From a virus: 64,000 bases of DNA. Location: positions 1-64,000 of IMG/VR virus record IMGVR_UViG_3300043313_001352. One strand, written 5' to 3'. The notes under the pieces are model-generated. The model saw nothing but the letters and a program-made list of their open reading frames with translations. It did not search any database and was not told where the DNA came from. The position numbers and the translations under genes are program-made. Below, piece after piece: positions 24,508-31,531 of the stretch (positions within the stretch are counted from its first letter, which is position 1; each line of letters starts with the position of its first letter).

Positions 24508-24542
24508 ACAGGGGCCGCGCCGGACCACCGGGCGCGGTCCCT
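24508..24542 (+). terminator. Terminator between convergent operons
   Basis: GGGGCCGCGCC and GGGCGCGGTCCC form a GC-rich hairpin between the FN3 gene and the leftward gene ending at 24568. It probably works from both sides. Confidence 0.6.
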
Positions 24543-24567
24543 GTTGCTGTGTCGGGGGTGGGGTGGG

Positions 24568-24996
24568 TCAGGTGATCTCGCGGCGCAGGGCGCGCGCCCG
24601 GTCGGGGGGAACGATGTCGTCTTGGGTGTCGGTGAAGGCGCGAGGGAGGCCACAGGTGAATACCAGAAGCCAGCCCAGGGAGAAGGCGGGGAGCACCCAG
24701 AGGATGGCCCAACCGAGTTGATCGGCGAGGTACAGGGTGGTGCCGACGATGGCGGTGAGGCCCGCGTAGCTGAGGATGACGCGGATCAGGGCTTGGCGCC
24801 GCCGGTGGGCGAGGTATCGGGTGCGGCGGGCGACGACGGTTGGGGCGGTGACGAGCCGGGTGTGGTCGCAGAAGCCCCACCGGGCGGCGTCGAGGATGCA
24901 CTGGTTGGTGTGCTGGGGGAGCGGCCCGAAGGATCGGTGCCGGGAGGGGTCGGAGGGGGAGGGGTCCGGGGGCGGCAGGTGGGGCTCGGGGGTCAT
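24568..24996 (-). CDS. Two-span membrane protein, 142 aa
   Basis: A Pro/His-rich cytoplasmic N-terminus of about 65 residues, two hydrophobic segments (VILSYAGLTAIVGTTLYLA, AILWVLPAFSLGWLLVF) and a charged tail. ATGA overlap with the gene upstream. No family recognised; possibly a superinfection or envelope function. Confidence 0.65.
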   Translation of the reverse strand: MTPEPHLPPPDPSPSDPSRHRSFGPLPQHTNQCILDAARWGFCDHTRLVTAPTVVARRTRYLAHRRRQALIRVILSYAGLTAIVGTTLYLADQLGWAILWVLPAFSLGWLLVFTCGLPRAFTDTQDDIVPPDRARALRREIT

Positions 24997-25601
24997 CAGT
25001 CGGAGGGGGTGGGGGTCGGGGTGAAGTGGAACAGCCAGTCCTGCTGGGTCGGGGTGTAGGAGGTGATCGAGAGCAGCCCGGAGGCGGATTGGTAGTCACC
25101 TGTTCCTCCGGTGATGGTGAAGGACAGGTCCGCGTCCGGGGGCTCCGCGAGCGCGTCGTTCTCGATCATCGCGCCCGCGAAGGTGATCTGGCCGCGCGGC
25201 GTGAGCGCCGTGCCCGTGCAGATGGTGCGGATGGCCTTGTCCGCGACCGCGGTGCAGTGCAGCGCCGCCTGGCCGGTCGGGGTCAGGCCGCGGGGAGTGT
25301 CGTTGGTCGTCTTCGAGTCGGGGTAGGGGCGGGGGAGTGGTTCGCCCGGCTCGGCGTGGAACAGGTTGGCGGTCAACACGATGTCCTGGGCACGGGCGGG
25401 AAGGGGTGGCTGGGGCGGGATCAGGGCGCGGACCTGGAGGTCGTCGAGGTCGGTCGGGTTGGTGTCGGCGGCCGGGGTGGAGGGGTCGTTGGAGGACGGG
25501 GGCCGGACCAGCAGCACGATCAGGATCACCACGGCGGTGGCGGAGAGGGTGATCAGCAGGGCCAGCAGCAGGGTCCGAGGCGTGATCCGGGTGTGCGACA
25601 T
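24996..25601 (-). CDS. Membrane-anchored AOC-barrel-like protein
   Basis: 201 residues. One N-terminal transmembrane helix (LLLALLITLSATAVVILIVLL), a Pro-rich linker, then an outside domain with LHCTAV, ICTGTALTPRGQITFAG and FTITGGTGDYQSASGLLSI. That last motif is characteristic of allene oxide cyclase/dirigent-type barrels. The role in a phage is unknown; cell-surface or lipid binding is possible. Confidence 0.75.
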   Translation of the reverse strand: MSHTRITPRTLLLALLITLSATAVVILIVLLVRPPSSNDPSTPAADTNPTDLDDLQVRALIPPQPPLPARAQDIVLTANLFHAEPGEPLPRPYPDSKTTNDTPRGLTPTGQAALHCTAVADKAIRTICTGTALTPRGQITFAGAMIENDALAEPPDADLSFTITGGTGDYQSASGLLSITSYTPTQQDWLFHFTPTPTPSD

Positions 25602-25884
25602 GGCTCAGTCTCGCATGGAGTGGGGAAGAGTGAGAGTCCAACCGGGGGGATTTGGTGGGGGGCGGGGAGGGGGTGGCGGGGGAAGCGGGGATTGGCGAGA
25701 TCGAGTTCGCCAAGGCGGGGGAGGCGGTGCGAGGGGTGGGAGCTGAAAGTGTGCCTCCTCAGGAACCCCTCAGGATCGTGTTCCGACCTGCGTCAGGGGC
25801 CGCACCCGCTCGCACCGGGCACGACCCCGGCGACGCGTCCCGAGCGTGTGTCTCAGCCTCTCAGACGCGCTGCAGCGTGCCTAG

Positions 25885-25924
25885 GGCGCGCTGGGAGCCT
25901 CGCAGGCGCGCTGGGAGCCTCGCA
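25885..25924. repeat. Tandem 20-bp direct repeat
   Basis: Two adjacent perfect copies of GGCGCGCTGGGAGCCTCGCA, inside the gene-free region. Confidence 0.85.
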
Positions 25925-26085
25925 GGGAGCACTGGGCACGTGCTGAGCACACGAGCGCGTGCACGACGAGCACAGGCACGAGCATGCCGATGCGCTGCAG
26001 CACTGAGCACGAGCATGCCTGTGCTGAGAGAGGCAGAGGCAGAGGCAGGCAAGCACAGGCAGGCACAGGCAGGGAGCAGGTGAGT

Positions 26086-26153
26086 GCACAGGCCAGCCTC
26101 AGGGAGGGAGCCCTGCCTCGTCAGGCAGGGATAAGGGAGAGGCTGGCCTGTGC
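26086..26153. repeat. Two-tier inverted repeat (cruciform or long hairpin)
   Basis: The outer arms are 15 bp and perfect: GCACAGGCCAGCCTC (26086-26100) and its complement (26139-26153). Inside lies a second perfect hairpin, CCCTGCCT/AGGCAGGG (26111-26118, 26123-26130) with loop CGTC. It has no U tract, so it is not a standard terminator. Confidence 0.85.
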
Positions 26154-26230
26154 TTCCCCTGGTCCTGTGTACCCCTGCCCTGCCTGTTCAGACACTGGGC
26201 TAGCACGATTGGTCAGTGTTTGGACGATGG

Positions 26231-26254
26231 TGTAGGCTGTTCCTAGGAACAGCC
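26231..26254 (+). promoter_or_regulatory. First early promoter, perfect 20-bp palindrome
   Basis: GGTGTAGGCT (-10 TAGGCT, 26233-26238) overlaps GGCTGTTCCTAGGAACAGCC (26235-26254). The leader has ACGACGTAAGGA. No upstream CTGACGTTTACGCAG motif is present, unlike the promoters that follow. Confidence 0.65.
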
Positions 26255-26276
26255 CACCACGACGTAAGGACCCACC

Positions 26277-26555
26277 ATGGCCACCTCCCTCTCCACCATC
26301 GGAGGCATCACTGCCTATCGCGAGACGCGTCCTGTCTGCGCGCACGACGCCTCGACTGCTGCGCGCGTGGGCACCGACACCATCGCCAGCGTCTGGGAGT
26401 GCGACGACTGCGAGCGTCAGGTCCCCTTCACCGGCGAGGACTACGCCTTCTGCAACGCGCAGGCGTGGACGCCTCGCGCACCCGAGGGGATCGCGCGCCT
26501 CGCGTGGACCCTCATGGGTGACGCGGCACGGCGCGCCCACCTGCTCGCAGGCTGA
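26277..26555 (+). CDS. Hypothetical protein, 92 aa
   Basis: First gene of the early region; ATG 26277 has TAAGGA upstream. CDDCERQVPFTGEDYAFC offers a CxxC and a later Cys, possibly a zinc site, preceded by a beta segment. Unrecognised. Confidence 0.7.
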   Translation: MATSLSTIGGITAYRETRPVCAHDASTAARVGTDTIASVWECDDCERQVPFTGEDYAFCNAQAWTPRAPEGIARLAWTLMGDAARRAHLLAG

Positions 26556-26625
26556 CCGCATCCCGCATCTGCCCGGTCCCGACAGGGGCCGGGCAGTGCT
26601 GCGTCCTGGGGTCACCGCATGCCAG

Positions 26626-26700
26626 CTGACGTTTACGCAGCGTCACCGCATCCCGCATCCCCTCTGACTGCACGCTGTGGTAGGCTTACGTCAGTAAGCC
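26626..26700 (+). promoter_or_regulatory. Phased activator-type promoter (gap 40)
   Basis: CTGACGTTTACGCAG (26626-26640), 40 bp, then TGTGGTAGGCT (-10 at 26681-26686) and palindrome GGCTTAC/GTAAGCC (26683-26700). Confidence 0.75.
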
Positions 26701-26722
26701 ACCAACGACGTAAGGACTCGCC

Positions 26723-27133
26723 ATGACTGCCCCCCTCGCCCCCGGCCACGCCCCCTCCATCCCCTGCCAGACCGAGCGCGAGCGGATGCTCAACTCCCTG
26801 TTCACCACTGCCCTTGAGGGTGGCATCGGCTACTGGTCGCAGTGCACGGAGTACCGGTGGCACGTGGCAGGCACCGACGCAGTCGAGGCTCTCGACTTCA
26901 TCGCGGTGATCATCGAGACCGGAGACGGAGACGGCACCGACCAGTTCGTGATCGACCAGTCGGTGATCAAGCGTGGCATCCGCAAGGCGCACGCGCGCGG
27001 CAACTGGAACGACTACGTCACCGCTGCGCTGCGGGACCTGACGTTCGGCAACTGGGACGAGGTCGACTACGACTCCGACGTGGCCGACATCGTCGTCCAG
27101 TTCGGGCTCTGGGACGAGTACCGCTACGCCTGA
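26723..27133 (+). CDS. Conserved phage protein, 136 aa
   Basis: GTAAGGA upstream of ATG 26723. LFTTALEGGIGYWSQCTEYRW, then FVIDQSVIKRGIRKA and DSDVADIVVQFGLWDEYRYA, match a small family seen in many actinophages. It is soluble, helical and of unknown function. Confidence 0.8.
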   Translation: MTAPLAPGHAPSIPCQTERERMLNSLFTTALEGGIGYWSQCTEYRWHVAGTDAVEALDFIAVIIETGDGDGTDQFVIDQSVIKRGIRKAHARGNWNDYVTAALRDLTFGNWDEVDYDSDVADIVVQFGLWDEYRYA

Positions 27134-27187
27134 CCGGCGAGCCCGGCGCCAGCTGCCTCGGCAGCTGGCGTGCGAGGCGGAACGTCA

Positions 27188-27286
27188 GTGACGTTTACGC
27201 AGCGGCCCGGCGGCCCGGCGCCTGGCCTGGAAGGCGCGCGATGCGCGGGATGGCTGCACGGTGTGGTAGGCTTACGTCAGTAAGCC
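27188..27286 (+). promoter_or_regulatory. Phased activator-type promoter (gap 64)
   Basis: Motif 27188-27202 (first base G instead of C), preceded by AACGTCA so that AACGTC/GACGTT arms form. Gap 64 to TAGGCT (27267-27272). Palindrome GGCTTAC/GTAAGCC ends at 27286. Confidence 0.75.
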
Positions 27287-27308
27287 ACAACGACGTAAGG
27301 ACAGAACG

Positions 27309-27503
27309 ATGCAGGTCGACACGAACTGGAAGCCGGGAGCCTCCGACCGCGAGCGCTCCGCCCGTGAGCACGGCGCATGGGTGGTTCGCCCGCACGGCAC
27401 CCGTGCTCGGGACAACCGCTCGCGTGAGGCTCGCGACTGGCAGGCTGAGGCTCGCGACGAGGTCGAGGCTCTCGGGCTGGCCATGGTCGGGGGTGCCCGA
27501 TGA
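27309..27503 (+). CDS. Hypothetical basic/acidic protein, 64 aa
   Basis: TAAGGA upstream of ATG 27309. Very rich in Arg, Glu and Ala; a single charged helix is likely. Its end overlaps the next ATG as ATGA. Confidence 0.6.
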   Translation: MQVDTNWKPGASDRERSAREHGAWVVRPHGTRARDNRSREARDWQAEARDEVEALGLAMVGGAR

Positions 27504-28003
27504 GCGTCACCTTCTCGATCGAGGCCAACTTCACCGGCGCCTTCACCGCGCACTGCTACGAGGGCGACGTCACCCTCGGGCCGGTCGAGGGCTACGAGGC
27601 GATCGTGCCGCTGCTCGACGCGCACAAGGCGACGTGCGAGGACTGCGCGGCGTACGGGCTGCACTCCCAAGCCGTGCTCGACGTGGACGACACGCTCGAC
27701 CTCAACGTCTCCAACCTCAACGCGCGCACCCTGCTGATCGCGCTCGGGCTGGACGACGGCGACGACCTCTGCGGCACGCTCGACGGCGAGGACTTCCTCG
27801 GCCGGGTGCTGCTCGCGCTGGCCACCGACCGCGACGACTCGGGCGTGCCGTACGCCATCGTCGGTGGCGCGGAGGTCGGCCAGTCCGGCGCGACCGTGAT
27901 CGACTGCGGCCGGTCGGTCGGTTACTTCGCGGACCGGTTCGGCGCGCTGCACGCGCTCGCGCTGGAAGCCGTGCGGCTCGGGCGGGGCGTGGTCTGGTCC
28001 TGA
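27500..28003 (+). CDS. Conserved phage protein, 167 aa
   Basis: FSIEANFTGAFTAHCYEGDVTLGPVEGYEAIVPLLDAHKATCEDC resembles an actinophage family starting with FSxxANxTGAxTAHC. The three cysteines in HCYEG and CEDC may form a metal site. The C-terminal part is alpha/beta. Function unknown. Confidence 0.75.
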   Translation: MSVTFSIEANFTGAFTAHCYEGDVTLGPVEGYEAIVPLLDAHKATCEDCAAYGLHSQAVLDVDDTLDLNVSNLNARTLLIALGLDDGDDLCGTLDGEDFLGRVLLALATDRDDSGVPYAIVGGAEVGQSGATVIDCGRSVGYFADRFGALHALALEAVRLGRGVVWS

Positions 28004-28013
28004 GCGCACCTCA

Positions 28014-28046
28014 GCGCGCCGTGGCCCCTCGCCGGGCACGGCGCGC
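28014..28046. terminator. Hairpin terminator
   Basis: GCGCGCCGTG and CACGGCGCGC, 10 bp perfect, between convergent genes. No U tract, as is usual for the terminators of this genome. Confidence 0.65.
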
Positions 28047-28064
28047 TAGGCGCGTCAGCTCGGG

Positions 28065-28271
28065 CTAGAAGTAGCCGGGCGTGTCCTTCTTGGGCGCGTT
28101 CATGTCCTCGCGCGTGTGCTCGCCCTTCTTGACGGGGTCCGCCTCGTCCTGCAGGTAGTACTCCTGCTCGCGGGCGTTGGCGTGCTCGTGCCCCGGCTTC
28201 TGCGTCCGGGTGCCCGGCATGTCGTCCCAGGACTCCGGGTAGGTGCTGGGCTCGTTGCTCGACTGGCTCAT
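28065..28271 (-). CDS. Small acidic leftward protein, 68 aa
   Basis: ATG 28271 has GAGAGGA upstream. Hydrophilic, rich in Glu, Asp, Lys, Pro, with EYYLQDEADPVKKGEHTREDMNAPKKDTPGYF at the end. Probably disordered. It is one of three short leftward genes embedded in the rightward early region. On its strand GCGTACCCTG lies upstream, as it does for the gene at 32478. Confidence 0.6.
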   Translation of the reverse strand: MSQSSNEPSTYPESWDDMPGTRTQKPGHEHANAREQEYYLQDEADPVKKGEHTREDMNAPKKDTPGYF

Positions 28272-28347
28272 CGGACTGATCCTCTCGGGGGTGGTCCTCG
28301 TCCTTGCAGGGTACGCGCTTGCGGCGTGGTTAGCGATACACAAAGCA

Positions 28348-28456
28348 CTGACGTTTACGCAGCCCTCCCCCTGCTCGCAGCCCCGACGATCGGGAGCGTG
28401 GGAGCCCGACGATTGGTAGCGGACGCAACGGTGTGGTACGCTTACGTCAGTAAGCG
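28348..28456 (+). promoter_or_regulatory. Phased activator-type promoter (gap 74)
   Basis: Motif 28348-28362, gap 74, TGTGGTACGCT (-10 at 28437-28442), palindrome CGCTTAC/GTAAGCG (28439-28456). Confidence 0.75.
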
Positions 28457-28551
28457 AGACACCCGCTACGGATGCGAAACCGTGGGGTCTGACTGGAATC
28501 TCAGACCGGGGGTCCCGCTCACTCCCCCGACACACGACGTAAGGACACCCG
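28457..28551 (+). promoter_or_regulatory. Long structured leader before the 28552 gene
   Basis: Other early leaders are about 20-30 bases; this one is 95. It carries three successive hairpins: ACGG/CCGT (28468-28471, 28480-28483), GGTCTGA/TCAGACC (28486-28492, 28501-28507) and CGGGGG/CCCCCG (28507-28512, 28524-28529). The second and third share a base, so they may be alternatives, as in an attenuator. Confidence 0.45.
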
Positions 28552-28875
28552 ATGACCGAGACCGTGACCCTCCTCCCGACCGTGCGCATCTGGCGCACCC
28601 GGTTCTTCGAGGCGGACGTCTGGGAGGGCGACTTCCCCCGCGACGACACGCGCAGCGAGGACTTCGACTTCGACGTCGAGGACTGCATCGAGGGCGCCGT
28701 GCGCGTGCTCCAGCGCGAGGGCTTGACCTTCACCGCCACCGGCACGGACTGGGCCGGGAATCCGGACGGCACCGTGATCATCGACTACGGCACCGCGCAG
28801 CGCGAGGAGACCACCGGTCACTTGATCGGCTTCACCGCTGAGCAGACCGCGACGATCATCGAGCGGGTGGGCTGA
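28552..28875 (+). CDS. Hypothetical acidic protein, 107 aa
   Basis: ACGTAAGGA precedes ATG 28552. RTRFFEADVWEGDFP, then DFDFDVEDCIEGAVRVLQREGLTFTATGTDW gives an alpha/beta acidic fold. Unrecognised; preceded by the structured leader. Confidence 0.7.
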   Translation: MTETVTLLPTVRIWRTRFFEADVWEGDFPRDDTRSEDFDFDVEDCIEGAVRVLQREGLTFTATGTDWAGNPDGTVIIDYGTAQREETTGHLIGFTAEQTATIIERVG

Positions 28876-28876
28876 C

Positions 28877-29158
28877 ATGCGCTTGCTCCCGACGCTGGAC
28901 TTCCCCGAGACCGAGACCGGTACCTTCCTCGCCCGTGCCTACGCCACGCAGGAGGAGGGCTTCCTGGCCGTCGAGCAGGACGAGTCCGGGGACATCGTGG
29001 ACCTGGCCTACTCCTGGGAGACCGCCGAGTCGCTCGCCCTGAACGGATCGCGGGTCACCGTGCTCTGGTCGGACGGCGACTACTGGGACGTCGAGCGGGT
29101 GCAGCGGTTGTGCGATACCTCGCGAGCGGCCTACCGCGACTGCTTCGACGTCGCCTAG
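28877..29158 (+). CDS. Hypothetical acidic protein, 93 aa
   Basis: Starts right after the previous stop. Aromatic, acidic, with YSWETAESLALNGSRVTVLWSDGDYWDVERVQRLC. Unrecognised. Confidence 0.65.
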   Translation: MRLLPTLDFPETETGTFLARAYATQEEGFLAVEQDESGDIVDLAYSWETAESLALNGSRVTVLWSDGDYWDVERVQRLCDTSRAAYRDCFDVA

Positions 29159-29169
29159 TCTGGGCGCAC

Positions 29170-29301
29170 GTAGCCGCTACTCTCCCCCGATGACGCGGCT
29201 ACGGGTCCCTCGCGTGGACGGGGCGAGCCCCGGCTGCTGACCCGAGACGGCGCCGGAGGCTTCCCTCCCGGAACGCCCCGCTTCCTCCACGCGAGGGACC
29301 C
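29170..29301 (+). ncRNA. Candidate structured RNA or complex terminator
   Basis: GTAGCCGC/GCGGCTAC (29170-29177, 29195-29202) forms a first hairpin. Directly next to it, GGGTCCCTCGCGTGGA (29203-29218) pairs perfectly over 16 bp with 29286-29301, and CGGGGCG/CGCCCCG (29219-29225, 29274-29280) extends the stem. About 48 bases inside can form further hairpins, giving a branched fold. Far larger than the simple terminators nearby. Confidence 0.55.
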
Positions 29302-29311
29302 CTCCCCCTCA

Positions 29312-29406
29312 CTGACGTTTACGCAGCTGGCTCCCTCGCCGCGGGCCGTGCGTCGACGCGCGGTTTCGACACTGACGGGAGAGTGTGGTATGCTTACGCA
29401 GTAAGC
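29312..29406 (+). promoter_or_regulatory. Phased activator-type promoter (gap 62)
   Basis: Motif 29312-29326, gap 62, TGTGGTATGCT (-10 at 29389-29394), palindrome GCTTAC/GTAAGC with loop GCA (29392-29406). Confidence 0.75.
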
Positions 29407-29426
29407 AAACGACGTAAGGACAGATC

Positions 29427-29885
29427 ATGACCAGCATCCCGACCGGCCCGCGGGCCGACAAGCATGGCAACCTGATCGCCCGCGAGGGTGCCGACCGTTG
29501 CGGCTGCGGTGCGAAATACTGGGAGGACGACAAGTGCGTCGACTGCGGCACGCACGTGCGGCACGCGATCCAGCCGGAACTCCCCGAGGTGCCCGCGAAC
29601 CCGATCATCGCGCTGGTCCGCGAGGACGACGTGGAGCACGACCCGTGGGGCACCGGCATGGCGTGGGCGTTCGCCGTCGCCGAGAACCTGCACTTCCGCG
29701 CGGGGGAGCCCGTGCCGGACTCGCTCGGCTACCGGCCGGGCATGGGCGCGACCGATATCGAGCCGGACGATTTCAACGCGCAGACCATCGCCGAAGAGGG
29801 TTTCGACTCCGGCACGATGACCGAGGCGGCCGAGATCTTGAGCGCTTTCCTCGACGAGTGCAAGCGACTCGGGAAGGACTACTGA
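29427..29885 (+). CDS. Zinc-ribbon protein, 152 aa
   Basis: Residues 24-42 (RCGCGAKYWEDDKCVDCG) hold two Cys pairs in a compact zinc ribbon. The C-terminal 110 residues are acidic and alpha/beta, with FNAQTIAEEGFDSGTMTEAAEILSAFLDECKRL at the end. GTAAGGA precedes ATG 29427. Confidence 0.7.
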   Translation: MTSIPTGPRADKHGNLIAREGADRCGCGAKYWEDDKCVDCGTHVRHAIQPELPEVPANPIIALVREDDVEHDPWGTGMAWAFAVAENLHFRAGEPVPDSLGYRPGMGATDIEPDDFNAQTIAEEGFDSGTMTEAAEILSAFLDECKRLGKDY

Positions 29886-30088
29886 TGGCGCGCGTGTGGC
29901 AGCGCGTGGTCACCACGCCCGAGTTCCGCGCGGGTCAGAACGCGGCGTGGGAGGACTTCCGCAAGGATCCGGACTCGACCCCCAACGTCGAGTTGCTCGC
30001 GCGGCTGCGCTCGCGTGAGTTCGCCGCTGGCTACACCGACGAGTGGGAGCACTTCATTGCCCCCGTGCTCGCCCGGCGCCAGGACTAA
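29885..30088 (+). CDS. Hypothetical protein, 67 aa
   Basis: TGATG overlap. Helical, with TTPEFRAGQNAAWEDFRKDPDSTPNVELLARLRSREFAAGY. Unrecognised. Confidence 0.65.
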   Translation: MARVWQRVVTTPEFRAGQNAAWEDFRKDPDSTPNVELLARLRSREFAAGYTDEWEHFIAPVLARRQD

Positions 30089-30141
30089 AGCGCGCGCCAG
30101 CTGACGGCCCCGGCCGCCAGCTGACGGCGCACGGAACGTCA

Positions 30142-30226
30142 CTGACGTTTACGCAGCTCCGGCGGCCTGGCGCCGCGGCCGTGCACTCGGAGCGGCGGGA
30201 CGGTGTGGTATGCTGACGTAGTCAGC
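30142..30226 (+). promoter_or_regulatory. Phased activator-type promoter (gap 52)
   Basis: Motif 30142-30156 with upstream half AACGTC. Gap 52, TGTGGTATGCT (-10 at 30209-30214), palindrome GCTGAC/GTCAGC with loop GTA (30212-30226). Confidence 0.75.
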
Positions 30227-30249
30227 ACGACACAACGACGGAGGACCGG

Positions 30250-30504
30250 ATGAGCGACGCAGTCGAGTGGATCTTCGAGGGTCCCGACCCCGAGGTGGGC
30301 ATCTTCGGCGACCTGATCGTGCACCCGTGCGCGAAGAACGTGGACGAGGAGCAGGCCGAGGAGGTCGGCACCGTGCACGCCGAGAAGGTGCACACGGTCC
30401 GGATCATCACCCGGTTCCGGTGCCCGGCCTGCGGCGCGGAGACCACCGCGACCGAGGAGCAGCCGCGTGAGCACTTCCTGGAGCCCGGCCGGGGTGGCTG
30501 GTGA
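30250..30504 (+). CDS. Zinc-binding protein, 84 aa
   Basis: ACGGAGGA precedes ATG 30250. The N-terminal 50 residues form strands; FRCPACGAETTATEE supplies a CxxC motif, and C28 (HPCAKN) may help. Unrecognised. Confidence 0.65.
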   Translation: MSDAVEWIFEGPDPEVGIFGDLIVHPCAKNVDEEQAEEVGTVHAEKVHTVRIITRFRCPACGAETTATEEQPREHFLEPGRGGW

Positions 30505-30872
30505 TGGCCAAGCCCGAGACCAGCACCCGTGAGAACGCAGTGATCGCGCTCGGCGCGGTCCTGCTGATCGTGATGTTCTACGGCGGCGGCGCGATCGGCA
30601 GCAACTACTCCGAGACCACCGGCGTGGGCACGCTGATCGGGCTGCTGGCTGGCACCGGCGCCTGGGCGCTCGTGTTCGGCACGGTGTGCTGGCTGCTGGC
30701 CCCCAAGCCCAAGCCGCTGGAGACCTCGCCGTTCGATGACGACCAGCCCGAGGAGACCGAGCCCGTCGAGGAGGAGGACGACCACGAGGAGCAGGAGCCC
30801 GTGGATCTCGACTACTTCGAGATGGAGCAGGCGCGGCAGGCCGAGGAGTACCCGACGCGCGAGGGCTGGTGA
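30504..30872 (+). CDS. Two-span membrane protein with acidic tail, 122 aa
   Basis: Hydrophobic segments VIALGAVLLIVMFYGGGAIG and LIGLLAGTGAWALVFGTVCW are followed by about 50 very acidic residues (DDDQPEETEPVEEEDDHEEQ). TGATG overlap. The acidic cytoplasmic tail could recruit a protein to the membrane. Unrecognised. Confidence 0.7.
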   Translation: MAKPETSTRENAVIALGAVLLIVMFYGGGAIGSNYSETTGVGTLIGLLAGTGAWALVFGTVCWLLAPKPKPLETSPFDDDQPEETEPVEEEDDHEEQEPVDLDYFEMEQARQAEEYPTREGW

Positions 30873-30876
30873 CGCA

Positions 30877-30917
30877 CGAAACCCCGCTAGATACACGAGG
30901 TGCCTAGCGGGGTTTCG
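30877..30917. terminator. Strong hairpin terminator
   Basis: CGAAACCCCGCTAG (30877-30890) pairs perfectly with 30904-30917. The A and T runs at the base give a usable tract on both strands. Confidence 0.8.
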
Positions 30918-31054
30918 CTCTGCCTTCACCCACTTTGGTCTGGGCCGAAGCCCGTCTCATCATGGGATCTGACTGCAGCCTTTGCCTTCACGCTCAAGGT
31001 CCCGAAGGACCGAGTGCTCTCCAGCTCTGGCAGGTCCCCAACGTAGCCAGGGCA
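30918..31054. other. Gene-free stretch
   Basis: About 137 bases between a terminator and the next activator motif. No reading frame, tRNA-like fold or repeat was recognised. Confidence 0.5.
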
Positions 31055-31149
31055 CTGACGTTTACGCAAGGAGCGACACGCCGCGCGCTGGCGTTTTGGC
31101 AAACAGGTTGGTGATGACGGGACGGTGTGGTACGCTTTCCTTGAAAGCG
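31055..31149 (+). promoter_or_regulatory. Phased activator-type promoter (gap 61)
   Basis: Motif 31055-31069 (last base A). Gap 61, TGTGGTACGCT (-10 at 31131-31136), palindrome CGCTTTC/GAAAGCG with loop CTT (31133-31149). Confidence 0.75.
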
Positions 31150-31174
31150 AACGACAACGACGAAGGGACACCCG

Positions 31175-31531
31175 ATGCGCGAGGACCACTACTCCAACAC
31201 GGTGGAGGACGCCGGTGCGTGGGAGCGCGAGCGTGGCATGGCCGAGGACGTGGACTACGACCGGCCCACCGCCGCCGAGGCGGAGGCTGACCGCTGGTTC
31301 ACCGGTCCGGAGACGGTGATCGGCTACGGCATCCGCTGCGCTCACTGCAAGAACCGCCACGCCACCGTGGCCGACGTCCGCTGGTGCGGGGACGTGCACG
31401 CCGAGGCCAAGGCTGAGGCGCTGGCCGAGGCCGAGGCGGACCGGGCCTTCGCCCGCGACCGCGAGGCGATCGCCGAGCGCGGCACCTGGTTCGGTCCGGT
31501 CACCGAGGCCGACTCGTGGGACGAGCGGTGA
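31175..31531 (+). CDS. Hypothetical protein with zinc motif, 118 aa
   Basis: GAAGGGA precedes ATG 31175. IGYGIRCAHCKNRHATVADVRWCGDVHAEAKA looks like a short treble-clef zinc motif (CxxC...H...C) in the middle of a highly charged, helical protein. The VADVRxC pattern recurs in actinophage zinc proteins. Function unknown. Confidence 0.7.
   Translation: MREDHYSNTVEDAGAWERERGMAEDVDYDRPTAAEAEADRWFTGPETVIGYGIRCAHCKNRHATVADVRWCGDVHAEAKAEALAEAEADRAFARDREAIAERGTWFGPVTEADSWDER

Larger units (their letters stand above)
25602..26230. other. Gene-free, repeat-rich region: replication-origin candidate
   Basis: About 630 bases between leftward and rightward genes with no believable reading frame. It holds a G-rich stretch (25640-25680), a 20-bp tandem repeat, many AGGCA/GAGCAC iteron-like words in both orientations (25960-26080, 26170-26190) and a large two-tier inverted repeat (26086-26153). 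Divergent transcription from its flanks, iterons and a cruciform fit an origin, but no AT-rich unwinding element stands out. A structured RNA is the alternative. Confidence 0.45.

Noticed and set aside
23249-25099. 616-codon minus-strand frame opposite the FN3 protein gene
   Set aside because: Proline/arginine-rich nonsense product opposite a gene with signal peptide and FN3 domains.
25885-26080. CRISPR array
   Set aside because: Repeats are tandem or irregular and have no spacer pattern.
25853-26089. Several overlapping Cys/Leu/Ala-rich frames in the 25.6-26.2 kb region
   Set aside because: They are translations of short repeats in all frames, lack ribosome sites and resemble no protein.
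28440-28530. Possible tRNA-like fold in the leader before 28552
   Set aside because: No acceptor stem pairing with a T-arm GGTTCGAATCC-type sequence could be found; the three hairpins are in series, not a cloverleaf.
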